From Bacillus_BD sp963787345 (GTDB lineage Bacteria > Bacillota > Bacilli > Bacillales > Cytobacillaceae): a stretch of 64,000 bases of DNA. Made by a program: the position numbers and the translations under genes. Positions 8,102 through 17,262 of this stretch are shown here, piece after piece (position 1 is the stretch's first letter; each line of letters begins with the position of its first letter). The notes beneath the pieces were generated by a model that worked only from the letters and a program-made list of their open reading frames with translations, made no database searches and was not told the origin of the DNA. The stretch covers positions 372,001 through 436,000 of the forward strand of contig CAWBCW010000011.1 in NCBI GenBank assembly GCA_963787345.1, written 5' to 3'.

Positions 8102-11100
8102 ATGGTCAAAATTGAATTAAAACAAAATGCAACGATGCTTGGGGGGCAGATCGCTGCGTTATCTGAAATATTCAGGAAGCAAGGAAATCAGCAATCCTTT
8201 GAGCGGGTAAAGGATCTCGCCCTAAAACTGGAAAGACAAGAATTTGCGATTGCTTTTTGTGGACATTTCTCCGCTGGTAAATCCAGCATGATCAATACGT
8301 TAATGGGAGAAAACATTCTGCCATCGAGTCCCATTCCCACTAGTGCAAACTTAGTGAAAATCAAATCAGGGGAAGATTATGCAAAGGTTTACTTTAAAGA
8401 AGACATTCCACATATTTATCGGGCCCCATATGACTTCGAAAAAGTCAAATCTTACTGTAAGGATGGCGATCAGATTCAATCAATTGAAATTAGTTATTCT
8501 AAAACATCTATACCAAATGATGTTTTAATCATGGATACACCGGGCATTGACTCAACTGATGATGCTCATCGAATTGCGACAGAGTCTGCTTTACATTTGG
8601 CGGATCTCGTTTTTTATGTCATGGATTATAATCATGTTCAAGGCGAATTAAATTTTCTTTTTACAAAAGAACTGACAGAAGCGGGAAAAGAAGTTTATTT
8701 AGTGATTAACCAAATCGACAAACACCGAGAGGAAGAATTAGGCTTTATTGACTTTCAGAACAGTGTTATCGAGTCTTTTGCTTCTTGGGGAGTGAAGCCG
8801 GCAAAAATATTTTATACCTCTTTAAAACAAGATAATCACCCTTACAATCAATTTTCTGCTTTAAAGAAATTTATGGAAGAAAAAGTCCATCATCGTTTTG
8901 AGTCGCTGCCTCAATCCATCTATCACTCTCTAAACAAACTAAGTGATGAACATGTCACTTTTTTAGCAGAGCAAGATGAAATAAAGATGCAGGATTTAGA
9001 GCAATTATTAGCAGACCTGCCAGAAGAGAAAATAAGGAAGCTGCCGGAACACGTTGAAGGGTTAAACGATACACTGCAAATCCTGCTTGAAGAACAGAAG
9101 CGTGTTGAAAAGGAATTATATGATAAAGTGGATGATTTATTGGATAGTGCTTATTTAATGCCTTTTGAAACCCGTGACTTGGCACAGGCTTATCTGGCCG
9201 CAAGGCAACCTGAATTCAAAGTAGGATTATTGTTTTCTAAGCAAAAAACGGAACAAGAACGCTCAAGGCGACTGGCAGAATTCTTTGCAAACTTTTCAGA
9301 AAAGGTAATATCGCAAATTGACTGGCATTTAAAAGAATTATTTCTAACTTTTACAAAAGAATATGAAATTCACGAAGAGGAATTTATTTCATCTATACAA
9401 CAGTTTCGCGTAAAGTTTGATCAAGATTTACTTGTATCAGAGGTAAAATCCGGTGCTAGATTAACGGGCGATTATGTATTAAAGTACACGAATGATCTAT
9501 CAGAAACGATTAAAAGAATTACAAAGCAACAATTAGGATCCATACAACAAGCCTATTTTGACTTATTGAAGCAAAAGCAAAACAAGGACATCGAAAAAGC
9601 TAAAAATGAATTATCTTATTATAGGAAATACGCTCAAGCGTTGAATGATATTAATGAAATTAATAAAAAGCATGAAACGATTGCGAATGAAATGAAAGGA
9701 ATACTATTAGGTCAATTTGATGTGGAGTTTTATCAGGAAAAAGCACAGCAATTGGCTATTGAATATTCAGAAAAGGTTAAAGAGATGACTCATGAGATTT
9801 TGGCTGAGGAGACTGGGTCAGTAAAGCCGATTAAGGAACGACAAACCCATAAGATATCAAGTGCGGGGAAGACGAATCAGGAGGAGTTAGCCCAGCTTAT
9901 TTCAGGTTTACAATTTTCAGCAAACCAAGTTGAAAATGTACCAGGATTTAAGAAAATTTCAAATGAACTGATACAGAAAGCGGAAAGATTGCAAAATCAA
10001 TCCTTTACAGTGGCTTTATTTGGCGCTTTTAGTGCGGGTAAATCATCTTTTGCTAATGCACTAATCGGTGATCGGCTATTACCTGTCTCACCTAATCCAA
10101 CAACTGCAGCGATCAATAAAATCATGCCGGTCGATAATCTCCATCATCATGGATTAGTTTTAGTTAAATTAAAATCTTATGATACGTTAATGGCTGATGT
10201 CAATCGCTCGTTGGCAGCTTTTGAAAGAAAGGCAGAAACGCTTCAGGAGGCAAGTAAAGAGGCCGAGCAAATTGTTTCTTCAAATATCCATGGTGATCCT
10301 TTTGAGAAAATGCATGTAGCGTTTTTACAAGCCTTTATACGAGGAATCTCAGCTTATCAAAACAAATTAGGAGAAACGGTTAGAACCAATTTAGATGAGT
10401 TTTCTAGTTTTGTTGCAGATGAAGAAAAATCATGTCTTGTCGAGTGGATTGAGGTCTATTATGATTGTGAATTAACCCGAAAAGGGATTACCCTTGTTGA
10501 TACACCTGGGGCTGATTCCATTAACGCCAGACATACAGGGGTTGCATTTGAATATATTAAAAACTCCGATGCGATTTTGTTTGTTACTTATTATAATCAT
10601 GCTTTTTCAAAGGCAGATCGTGAGTTTCTTATTCAGTTAGGCCGGGTAAAGGATACGTTTGCTCTTGATAAAATGTTTTTTATGGTCAATGCAATTGACT
10701 TAGCGAATGATGAAGAGGAAATGCACGGCGTCCTCGATTATGTAGAAGAACAGTTAATCGCATTTGGTATTCGGAATCCACATCTATATCCCGTGTCTAG
10801 TATGCAGGCTCTGAAAGAAAAAGTGACGGGTAAAGCACCTGTTTCATCCAGGTTGCAAACTTTCGAAGAATCTTTTTATGCTTTTATTGATCATGATTTA
10901 CGTGAAATTGCGATGAATTCTGCAAAGTCTGAGTTACAGAGAATGATGTCACAGTTGCAAAGCTTTATTCACACGGCAGAAGCAGATAAAGAGACAAAAG
11001 AGAAAAAGAGATCTAGTTTGGTTTCGGAAAAAGCGGATATTTTTAAGTATATGGAGAAACAAAATGATCATTTCTTGCAGCAACAATTATCTCAAGAAAC

Positions 11101-11767
11101 AGAAGAGTTGGTTTACTATATTAAACAGCGTGTGTTTTTACGTTTTGGTGACTTTTTAAAAGAATCATTTAATCCAGCCCTATTAAAGGATGATGGACGA
11201 AATTTAAAGGCGGCTTTACAAAGTGCATTGGAACATTTTCTAGAGGATTTCGGCTATGATTTTGTGCAAGAATTAAGGGCAACGACTTTGCGTTTGGAGG
11301 CTTTTATTGGCGGATTAATTATAGATACCCAACGCTCAATCGAAACGGCTCTAAGAGAACGAAATCCTGAATTAACGCTAAGTTCGTTTGAAATGAATAA
11401 ATTAGAAAGCATTGATTTTGAAACAGCTTTCGCTTCGATTGATAAACAGTTGTTTAAAAAGGCGTTATCCTATTTTAAAAATCCTAAATCTTTCTTTGAA
11501 AAAAATGAGCGAAAATATTTAAGCGATGAATTAGAAGAGAATCTCCAGGTCCCGGCAGACGACTATTTAGCAAGAGGAAAAGATCAATTGATTGAACATT
11601 ATGGAGCTCAGTTATCGGTTGTTTTCCAGGAAGCGGTAAAACATATTAACGCTGAATTAGAAGAATACTACCAAGGGGCATTAGCTTCCATTTCAAATCA
11701 ATATCCAATCGATGATTTGAAAAACATCCAACAGAAACTTCAATCTGTTGTTGAAAAAGACGACTAA
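8102..11767 (+). CDS. dynA: Dynamin-like membrane-fusion GTPase DynA
   Basis: 1221 residues made of two fused dynamin-like proteins, as in B. subtilis DynA (YpbR, 1193 residues). The first GTPase has its P-loop GHFSAGKSS at about residue 53 and DTPGIDS at about 146; the second has GAFSAGKSS at about 640 and DTPGADS at about 799. Each is followed by long helical stalk/trunk regions rich in Glu, Lys and Gln. DynA tethers and fuses membranes in trans without GTP and takes part in membrane repair and phage tolerance. The ATG follows AAGGGGATAAAAGCTT. It lies beside ypcP, as in B. subtilis. Confidence 0.93.
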   Translation: MVKIELKQNATMLGGQIAALSEIFRKQGNQQSFERVKDLALKLERQEFAIAFCGHFSAGKSSMINTLMGENILPSSPIPTSANLVKIKSGEDYAKVYFKEDIPHIYRAPYDFEKVKSYCKDGDQIQSIEISYSKTSIPNDVLIMDTPGIDSTDDAHRIATESALHLADLVFYVMDYNHVQGELNFLFTKELTEAGKEVYLVINQIDKHREEELGFIDFQNSVIESFASWGVKPAKIFYTSLKQDNHPYNQFSALKKFMEEKVHHRFESLPQSIYHSLNKLSDEHVTFLAEQDEIKMQDLEQLLADLPEEKIRKLPEHVEGLNDTLQILLEEQKRVEKELYDKVDDLLDSAYLMPFETRDLAQAYLAARQPEFKVGLLFSKQKTEQERSRRLAEFFANFSEKVISQIDWHLKELFLTFTKEYEIHEEEFISSIQQFRVKFDQDLLVSEVKSGARLTGDYVLKYTNDLSETIKRITKQQLGSIQQAYFDLLKQKQNKDIEKAKNELSYYRKYAQALNDINEINKKHETIANEMKGILLGQFDVEFYQEKAQQLAIEYSEKVKEMTHEILAEETGSVKPIKERQTHKISSAGKTNQEELAQLISGLQFSANQVENVPGFKKISNELIQKAERLQNQSFTVALFGAFSAGKSSFANALIGDRLLPVSPNPTTAAINKIMPVDNLHHHGLVLVKLKSYDTLMADVNRSLAAFERKAETLQEASKEAEQIVSSNIHGDPFEKMHVAFLQAFIRGISAYQNKLGETVRTNLDEFSSFVADEEKSCLVEWIEVYYDCELTRKGITLVDTPGADSINARHTGVAFEYIKNSDAILFVTYYNHAFSKADREFLIQLGRVKDTFALDKMFFMVNAIDLANDEEEMHGVLDYVEEQLIAFGIRNPHLYPVSSMQALKEKVTGKAPVSSRLQTFEESFYAFIDHDLREIAMNSAKSELQRMMSQLQSFIHTAEADKETKEKKRSSLVSEKADIFKYMEKQNDHFLQQQLSQETEELVYYIKQRVFLRFGDFLKESFNPALLKDDGRNLKAALQSALEHFLEDFGYDFVQELRATTLRLEAFIGGLIIDTQRSIETALRERNPELTLSSFEMNKLESIDFETAFASIDKQLFKKALSYFKNPKSFFEKNERKYLSDELEENLQVPADDYLARGKDQLIEHYGAQLSVVFQEAVKHINAELEEYYQGALASISNQYPIDDLKNIQQKLQSVVEKDD

Positions 11768-11815
11768 GTTGGAGTAATTCGTAGACCTACAATTGATGAT
11801 TTGGAGTTGTTGAGC

Positions 11816-12565
11816 ATGATCCAATCTAGGCTGATAGATATAGAGCATAAGTATGGAATCGACATTTTGTTTGCTGTTGAAGCTGGAAGCCGGGCTTGGG
11901 GAGGCGCAACAAGTCAGTCTGATCATGATATTCGGTTTATTTTTAAATTTCGAACTGTCAAAAGTTATTTGTCATTAGGAAAGGCGTTGGAAACGTTAGA
12001 ATTTCCAGCGCCTTATGATTTTACAGGCTGGGATCTTTTTAAAGCACTTCAACTATTAGAGAAGTCCAATGCCAGTCTTTTAGAGTGGGTAGCATCTCCG
12101 ATTGTGTTTCGTGATCAGAATTCTTTTTCTCATAAGTTGAGAAGCTCGATTAAAGAAAGTTATTCCCTCTTCACTTTATATCAACATTATATCCATTTAA
12201 TGGCAAGAAACCTTAAAGATATCACATCTAAGGAATTCACTGAAAAGAGGCAAAAACAGCTCATTCAAGCTGTTCGGTCTTATTTACTTGCGAAAGAAAT
12301 AAGTGTAAATCATCGAATTCCATTCGATGTGTTATACAGTACTTTTTCAAGCTGCTCATATGAAAAGAAAATTGTATCGTTTTATGCGCAATTAATGGAT
12401 GCGAAAAGCTCAGGCCGTTTAATCGATAAGGACTCTGTTGAAGAAATAATATGCATATTAGTAAAAGAGCGGAGTACCCTTGATCAGAATGCACAAGAGT
12501 TACCCCATGGAAAAGAAATTAGAAGCGAACTTAATGAATGGATTTGGACGTTGTTAGGTCTATAG
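11816..12565 (+). CDS. MNT-type nucleotidyltransferase (YcgL-like)
   Basis: 249 residues. The N-terminus has the minimal nucleotidyltransferase signature GSRAWGGATSQSDHDI (about residues 26-41): a GS pair followed by the metal-binding D-x-D, then the strand IRFIF. The whole protein matches the COG3541/YcgL family of predicted nucleotidyltransferases. Substrate unknown. I chose the ATG at 11816, nine bases after GGAG, over a TTG at 11801 that overlaps the ribosome binding site. It lies 48 bases after dynA and could be co-transcribed with it. Confidence 0.8.
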   Translation: MIQSRLIDIEHKYGIDILFAVEAGSRAWGGATSQSDHDIRFIFKFRTVKSYLSLGKALETLEFPAPYDFTGWDLFKALQLLEKSNASLLEWVASPIVFRDQNSFSHKLRSSIKESYSLFTLYQHYIHLMARNLKDITSKEFTEKRQKQLIQAVRSYLLAKEISVNHRIPFDVLYSTFSSCSYEKKIVSFYAQLMDAKSSGRLIDKDSVEEIICILVKERSTLDQNAQELPHGKEIRSELNEWIWTLLGL

Positions 12566-12663
12566 AAGTCCATACTTTTCCAAACAAAGGGATGATTGCC
12601 ACTCTATCCTTCAGGAATTAATGTTATAATGATGGTTATGTTATTAGTTCGAGGAGTGAGTGT

Positions 12664-13557
12664 ATGGATTCTAATCAAAAACCATCATTAATGCTTGTAG
12701 ATGGAATGGCCCTTTTATTTAGAGCTTTTTATGCAACGGCTGTCTCAGGTCGCTTTATGATTAATTCTAAAGGAATTCCAACGAATGCAGTGAACGGATT
12801 TGTTAAGCATTTTTTTATGGCGGTATCTTCTTTCAAACCAACTCATGTGACCGTTTGTTGGGATATGGGAAGCAAAACATTTCGAAATGAGTTATATCCA
12901 GAATATAAAGCTAATCGTGGAGAGGCACCAATCGAGTTAGTTCCACAATTTGATTTAGTCAAAGAAGTCGTTGAATCCTTTGACGTGCCAAATATAGGGG
13001 TAAAAGGTTATGAAGCGGATGATTGTATCGGTACTATCTCTAAAATGGCAAAGGATGAAGCTGACGTATATATTTTAACGGGAGATCAAGATATTCTTCA
13101 ATTAATTGATGATCAGACTTCTGTTATTCTACTCAAAAAAGGCATAGGAAACTATCACGTTCATAACGAAGATACTTTTTATCAAGAAAAAGGCATAATG
13201 CCGAAGCAAATGATTGATTTGAAGGCATTTATGGGAGACGCTAGCGATAATTATCCTGGTGTCAAAGGAATTGGCGAAAAAACAGCGCTGAAATTGCTGC
13301 AGCAGTACGAACATGTTGAAGGAGTCATCGCTAATCTAGAGCAATTAACGAAATCTCAAAAAGTAAAAATTGAAAGTGATCTGGACATGCTATATTTAAG
13401 CCGCCAACTAGCCGAAATAAAATGTGATGTCCCACTACAATACGATTTAGAACAATCCGTTTTTAAAATGGACCGAAATAAGGCAACAGCAAAATTTGAT
13501 GAAGTAGAAATGAAAGGACTTCACCGCTTTATTGAAGTGGAACAAGAACTCGCTTAA
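12664..13557 (+). CDS. ypcP: 5'-3' exonuclease (YpcP / Fen)
   Basis: 297 residues, the stand-alone homologue of the 5'-nuclease domain of DNA polymerase I. The metal-binding acidic residues are visible in LVDGMALLFRAF, GYEADDCIGT, ILTGDQDILQL and AFMGDASDNYPGV, the last leading into the helix-hairpin-helix GIGEKTALKLL. It acts on flaps and RNA primers during replication and repair. The ATG follows GAGGAGTGAGTGT. TATAAT at 12625-12630 may be its -10. Confidence 0.92.
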   Translation: MDSNQKPSLMLVDGMALLFRAFYATAVSGRFMINSKGIPTNAVNGFVKHFFMAVSSFKPTHVTVCWDMGSKTFRNELYPEYKANRGEAPIELVPQFDLVKEVVESFDVPNIGVKGYEADDCIGTISKMAKDEADVYILTGDQDILQLIDDQTSVILLKKGIGNYHVHNEDTFYQEKGIMPKQMIDLKAFMGDASDNYPGVKGIGEKTALKLLQQYEHVEGVIANLEQLTKSQKVKIESDLDMLYLSRQLAEIKCDVPLQYDLEQSVFKMDRNKATAKFDEVEMKGLHRFIEVEQELA

Positions 13558-13561
13558 AAAC

Positions 13562-13612
13562 AAAAAGTCTCAATTTCTCAACTTCTAATGATTGAGAGAT
13601 TGGGACTTTTTT
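13562..13612. terminator. Terminator between ypcP and sspL
   Basis: AAAAGTCTCAATTTCTCAA pairs with TTGAGAGATTGGGACTTTT with a few wobbles. T-runs on both strands, so it can serve convergent ypcP and sspL. Confidence 0.85.
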
Positions 13613-13650
13613 AGATTCTCCAACGATTTGGATGGGAAGATAGTATGTTG

Positions 13651-13788
13651 TTATTTTGTATTTTTCTTCTTAGCAGCATTCTCAAGTTTTGTTTTAGGTT
13701 CTTCTGCAAATTCAGTATGTTGGCCATGTCCTTGAGGATTTACGCCGTATCCTTTATTGCCTCGATTTTTAGAACTTTTATTACCCAT
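13651..13788 (-). CDS. sspL: Small acid-soluble spore protein L (SspL family)
   Basis: 45 residues, very hydrophilic. The C-terminal half (GVNPQGH, then EEPKTKLENAAKKKNTK) matches the SspL pattern 'GVTPQGxxE...DPKTELExRAKKxNTK' of Bacillus. The ATG at 13788 lies after GGGGGTG. SspL is a minor spore core protein made in the forespore. Position next to ypcP matches B. subtilis. I assign it from the C-terminal motif because the protein is short. Confidence 0.8.
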   Translation of the reverse strand: MGNKSSKNRGNKGYGVNPQGHGQHTEFAEEPKTKLENAAKKKNTK

Positions 13789-13933
13789 TTTGATTTCACC
13801 CCCAAAGTCAGTATGTCCTCCGAAGAATCAATTTACTCTCACTTTCCTTCATTTTCAGAAAAAAGGTAGAAATTTGTCGCATTATCCAGTATTATGGAGA
13901 AAGTGTATAAATTATGGGAAGGAATGGATTGGT

Positions 13934-14203
13934 TTGAAAACAGTAGCTCAGTATATCGATTTTCTAGATAGTAAAGGATTTCATTTACCACAAGATGCAG
14001 TTGGCTTCATTTATTATGGAAAGAAATATACGAATGCATCAGATGAACTAACAAATACCGCAATCGAATTAACAATAAAGGCTCAAAAGGAGTTTGATGG
14101 CAGCTTCTATTTGTCATTATTAGAAACGTTAGTAAAGGGAAAAGTTAGAACACGCGGTGGAGCTATTACTTATGTAAAAGATTTTGAACTAATCGCCATA
14201 TAA
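13934..14203 (+). CDS. DUF6123-like conserved Bacillus protein
   Basis: 89 residues starting at a TTG (13934) placed eight bases after AAGGAA; the frame is open upstream but overlaps sspL on the other strand. Conserved-looking segments are DAVGFIYYGKKYTNASDELTN and FDGSFYLSLLETL, which I recall as the DUF6123 family of Bacillaceae, often beside sspL/ypcP. Soluble, no signal peptide. Function unknown. Confidence 0.65.
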   Translation: MKTVAQYIDFLDSKGFHLPQDAVGFIYYGKKYTNASDELTNTAIELTIKAQKEFDGSFYLSLLETLVKGKVRTRGGAITYVKDFELIAI

Positions 14204-14220
14204 ATTTCATAGTATTAATA

Positions 14221-14275
14221 AAAAAAGAAGTTGATTACCTGCTTAAAGTTTGGCAGGCAATCAACTTCTTTTCTA
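14221..14275. terminator. Bidirectional terminator
   Basis: AAAAGAAGTTGATT-ACCTGC pairs with GCAGGC-AATCAACTTCTTTT. It lies between the convergent DUF6123 gene and the EamA transporter. Confidence 0.85.
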
Positions 14276-14280
14276 TTACA

Positions 14281-15207
14281 TTATATTTTTTGATCTTTTT
14301 CATGTTTTTGTAGAAAAGAAAAGTTCTTTGTCGGCATTTCAGCAAATATCATGCCAGCAAAAATAAGGAGACATCCCAAAATAGCACTGTATGAGAGTCG
14401 ATCCTGTGCCCAAATAAATCCAGTGATGGCTGCAAATACGGGTTCCATGGCGAAAATCAAAGCAACTCTAGTGGAAGTTGTAAATTTCTGTACAGACGTT
14501 TGCGCTAAAAAAGCAAGCGCTGTTGCAAATACAGATGTAATCAATAATGCTATAATGACCTCATCGTCAAAGACGACATGAGGTTGAAAAGCAAGCTTCC
14601 AATCTTCAAAGAAAAACGATCCGATCATTGATAAAAGAGCTACGGTTGAGACTTGGATAATTGTTAAAAACAATGAAGGAAACTGTGAACTGTATTTTCC
14701 AGTATAGATGATTTGGAGAGCAAATCCAATTGCACAAATAAAGATAAGACCATCCCCAATATTGAGGGAAACAGAATCGGTCATTGTAAGTAAGTATAAT
14801 CCTATCGTTGCCATGATAATGCCAAAAATTGCTCCACTACTCGGTTTTTGCTTTAATAATAATAGAGAAAATACTGGAACTAATACGACGCTTAAACCGG
14901 TTATAAATCCAGCTTTAGAGGAAGTCGTGTATAATAATCCAATTGTTTGCGAAGCATAACCAATAAATAACCAAAATCCGATTAAAATTCCAGCAAAGAT
15001 TAACTTTCGGCTGCATGCTTTTACTTGTTTGCGCTGAAAAAGAAGGAGCCAGCAGGTTAAGAGTAATGAGGCGATGCTGAATCTTACTGCATTAAAAGTA
15101 AATGGTTCTAAAAAAGCAATGGCATTTTGGACAATGACAAAAGTAGACCCCCAAATAAGGGCTACGAGTAATAATGTAATATCAGCAAATAATGTTGTTT
15201 TTCGCAA
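14281..15207 (-). CDS. EamA/DMT-family transporter
   Basis: 308 residues, ten predicted membrane helices in two EamA repeats. The first repeat has ALIWGSTFVIVQNAI near residue 17; the second has a variant near residue 150. The tail is basic (HEKDQK), consistent with a cytoplasmic C-terminus. Members export amino acids or metabolites; the substrate cannot be told from sequence. It lies between convergent and co-directional small genes, with its own ATG after AAAGGTTTGTAGGATTC. Confidence 0.88.
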   Translation of the reverse strand: MRKTTLFADITLLLVALIWGSTFVIVQNAIAFLEPFTFNAVRFSIASLLLTCWLLLFQRKQVKACSRKLIFAGILIGFWLFIGYASQTIGLLYTTSSKAGFITGLSVVLVPVFSLLLLKQKPSSGAIFGIIMATIGLYLLTMTDSVSLNIGDGLIFICAIGFALQIIYTGKYSSQFPSLFLTIIQVSTVALLSMIGSFFFEDWKLAFQPHVVFDDEVIIALLITSVFATALAFLAQTSVQKFTTSTRVALIFAMEPVFAAITGFIWAQDRLSYSAILGCLLIFAGMIFAEMPTKNFSFLQKHEKDQKI

Positions 15208-15246
15208 TGAATCCTACAAACCTTTCTAAAGATGAAGAGGTATTCA

Positions 15247-15651
15247 TCATTTCTCATTCTTTTTTCTTGCTTCGATAATTGCGTTACGAGCTAATTCATC
15301 AGCATTTTTATTTTCACTGCTAGGAATCCATTTTAAAAAAAATAGCTGGAACTGTTCCGTTAATAATAATGCTCGTTCTAGTAAAGGTTTATAGCGTATG
15401 TTTTTTACAAATGCTTTTTCTATAGACCGATTAACGAGTTCGGAGTCGGTACGGAAAGAAACGGTTTGAAACTGATTTTTGATACATATTTCTAAAGCAA
15501 GGATAAATGCATGAAATTCTGCTTCATGATTGGTCATATCGTCTAAGGGAATGGAATAACGTTTCTGTTGTCCATTTTCCTTTATATAAATTCCCGCACC
15601 ACTGGGTCCAGGATTACCTGCACTTGCACCATCAAAGTAAACTTCAATCAT
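15247..15651 (-). CDS. ypdQ: RNase HI-like protein (YpdQ-like)
   Basis: 134 residues forming one RNase H fold. All four catalytic acidic positions are present: D in YFDGASAGNPGP, E in NHEAEFHAF, D in FRTDSELV and D in NADELARNA. The ATG at 15651 follows GGGAGGCTAGAACA; the frame is open to 15705 without a better start. The substrate-binding basic protrusion of E. coli RNase HI is absent, as in B. subtilis YpdQ, which showed no RNase H activity in published tests. It is divergent from a second RNase H-like gene 136 bases away. Confidence 0.85.
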   Translation of the reverse strand: MIEVYFDGASAGNPGPSGAGIYIKENGQQKRYSIPLDDMTNHEAEFHAFILALEICIKNQFQTVSFRTDSELVNRSIEKAFVKNIRYKPLLERALLLTEQFQLFFLKWIPSSENKNADELARNAIIEARKKNEK

Positions 15652-15787
15652 TGTTCTAGCCTCCCAGAAAAAATAATAATCATCGCATAACTGGCATTTA
15701 GTCAATGAAAAAAGTATAAACTAAATAACATAATCATGAAAGTATGAAAATTTGTATGAGAACATCCATGAAAGGTGTCGTGTACTC

Positions 15788-16444
15788 ATGAAATATAAGA
15801 TAGAGTGGGCGTATAAACTAAAAGGAGAAGATCCAGTCTATTTCACTTCTGATTGGCTTGAGCAAGGTTTGGCAATTATGACAGGTGAAGACATTGATAA
15901 AAGTGGAAAAGCTGCTAAATTAGATTTCTATGATGAAATGGGCCAGGTTTGGAATTTAAAAGAAATGAAAAAGTTACTGATTGAAATGGAAGAGGAGCCT
16001 CATGAGGTACTCGTTTATTTTGACGGCGGTTTTCATAGGGAGACGAAGCAAGCAGGGCTGGGAATTGTTGTTTATTATAAACAAGGAAAAAAGAAATATC
16101 GATTAAGGGCTAATGAATTAATTGATGAAATGGATACAAATAATGAGGCAGAGTATGCTGCGCTATACTATGGAATAAATGTAATAGAAGAATTAGGGGT
16201 TCATCATGTGCCATGTGATATTAAAGGGGATTCCCAAGTGGTTTTAAAACAACTTGAAGGAGAATGGCCATGTTATGAAGAAAACTTAAATCGGTGGTTA
16301 GATCGTATTGAGGAGAAAATCAAAGCACTCGGCCTAAAGCCACGTTACGAAGCGATTCCTAGAAATGAGAATAAAGAGGCTCATAAGCTTGCATCTCAGG
16401 CATTGGAAGGAAAAGCGATACATAGTAAAATGCAGTTGTTATAA
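15788..16444 (+). CDS. ypeP: RNase H-like protein with N-terminal domain (YpeP-like)
   Basis: 218 residues. Residues 1-75 are a separate N-terminal domain (KIEWAYKLKG...VYFTSDWL); residues 76-218 are an RNase H fold. Catalytic D (VYFDGGFH), E (NNEAEYAAL) and D (GDSQVV) are present, but the fourth acidic position reads NKEAHKLA, with His in place of Asp. Start chosen at ATG 15788, where the N-terminal domain begins; AAAGGTG lies 11 bases upstream. Followed by ypeQ and cspD as in B. subtilis. Confidence 0.83.
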   Translation: MKYKIEWAYKLKGEDPVYFTSDWLEQGLAIMTGEDIDKSGKAAKLDFYDEMGQVWNLKEMKKLLIEMEEEPHEVLVYFDGGFHRETKQAGLGIVVYYKQGKKKYRLRANELIDEMDTNNEAEYAALYYGINVIEELGVHHVPCDIKGDSQVVLKQLEGEWPCYEENLNRWLDRIEEKIKALGLKPRYEAIPRNENKEAHKLASQALEGKAIHSKMQLL

Positions 16445-16483
16445 TAGAAAACAAAAGGAACGGCTATGAAGGATGGTGATAGG

Positions 16484-16660
16484 ATGAATAGGAAAGAAAT
16501 CTATCATGAAGTAGAAGCGATTATGAATTATTATTGTGACAACTGTTTCCTTTATAAATACAATCGCAAGGAAAAAGGAAGAAATTATGCCCATAAATTT
16601 TGTATCTCGACTTGTACCGTTGGTGAAAAAATTAAACAATGTGGAAAAAGACTTTCATAA
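16484..16660 (+). CDS. ypeQ: Small zinc-finger protein (YpeQ)
   Basis: 58 residues with CDNCFLYKYNRKEKGRNYAHKFC followed by a CTVGEKIKQCG segment: two Cys-x-x-Cys-like groups plus His, a likely zinc site. This matches the 60-residue YpeQ family of Bacillus. Start at ATG 16484 by family length; an upstream in-frame ATG at 16466 has a slightly better ribosome binding site (AAAAGGAAC) and would add six residues. Function unknown; the stop lies 60 bases from the convergent cspD. Confidence 0.75.
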   Translation: MNRKEIYHEVEAIMNYYCDNCFLYKYNRKEKGRNYAHKFCISTCTVGEKIKQCGKRLS

Positions 16661-16668
16661 CGAATAAA

Positions 16669-16693
16669 GAGGCTGACTATTAATGTCAGCCTC
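16669..16693. terminator. Stem-loop between ypeQ and cspD
   Basis: GAGGCTGAC and GTCAGCCTC, a perfect 9-bp stem with a 7-base loop. The U-rich tail is better on the minus strand (TTTATT), so it mainly ends cspD. Confidence 0.65.
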
Positions 16694-16719
16694 GAACGTC
16701 CATATATGAGTATGAATGA

Positions 16720-16920
16720 TTACAATTTAACTACGTTAGATGCTTGTGGTCCGCGGTTTCCTTCAACGATTTCAAAAGAAACTTCTTGGCCTTCTTCTAA
16801 AGATTTGAAACCATCGCCTTGGATTGCTGTGAAGTGTACGAATACATCGTCTCCACCTTCAACTTCGATAAATCCAAAACCTTTTTCATTATTAAACCAT
16901 TTTACTTTACCGTTTTGCAT
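16720..16920 (-). CDS. cspD: Cold-shock protein CspD
   Basis: 66 residues, one OB-fold cold-shock domain with RNP1 (NEKGFGFIEV) and RNP2 (DVFVHFTAI). It is nearly identical in pattern to B. subtilis CspD. It binds single-stranded RNA and DNA and acts as an RNA chaperone. The ATG follows TTAGGAGGATAAGTAAAC. The AT-rich leader on the minus strand is more than 100 bases long, typical of cold-shock mRNAs. Confidence 0.96.
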   Translation of the reverse strand: MQNGKVKWFNNEKGFGFIEVEGGDDVFVHFTAIQGDGFKSLEEGQEVSFEIVEGNRGPQASNVVKL

Positions 16921-17262
16921 GTTTACTTATCCTCCTAAACCTTTCAAGACACCTTTGCGTCTAAAAAAATAAATATTATCATTAGACAAAATATAAATGA
17001 CTAAAGTTAGAAAAAGTGGAAATATATTCTGTTAAATGATGTCTATAATATACATGAAAAAACGCTTTCAGTCAAGGTTCCTTAAGGCAAAAGCTATGAA
17101 GAAAATAAGACAAAATTCGTCAATATTTATAAAGTGGCGAACAAAACTAATCGAAAATATTTATGAAAAATGCCGCCTTTACATAGGGTAGGGGGGTATG
17201 CTATATTAATTGTGTAGAAGATGATATGGAAGTGCCAGATAAAGGAAATGGAGAAGATAACT
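16921..17262. other. Gene-free interval: cspD leader and copZ promoter
   Basis: The left part holds the AT-rich untranslated leader and presumed promoter of cspD on the minus strand. The right part (17178-17207) holds the copZ promoter and a G-rich copper-type operator. I see no credible reading frame in between. Confidence 0.6.
17178..17207 (+). promoter_or_regulatory. copZ promoter with CsoR-like operator in the spacer
   Basis: TTTACA (17178-17183), 18-base spacer, TATATT (17202-17207). The spacer holds TAGGGTAGGGGGGTATG, resembling the G-tract operators of CsoR, the copper-responsive repressor of copZA in B. subtilis (known pattern: TACC...GGGGGTA type). The operator position in the spacer fits repression released by Cu(I). 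Confidence 0.6.

Noticed and set aside
13645..13869. Hydrophobic plus-strand frame opposite sspL
   Set aside because: It is the reverse complement of the sspL gene; its composition follows from that.
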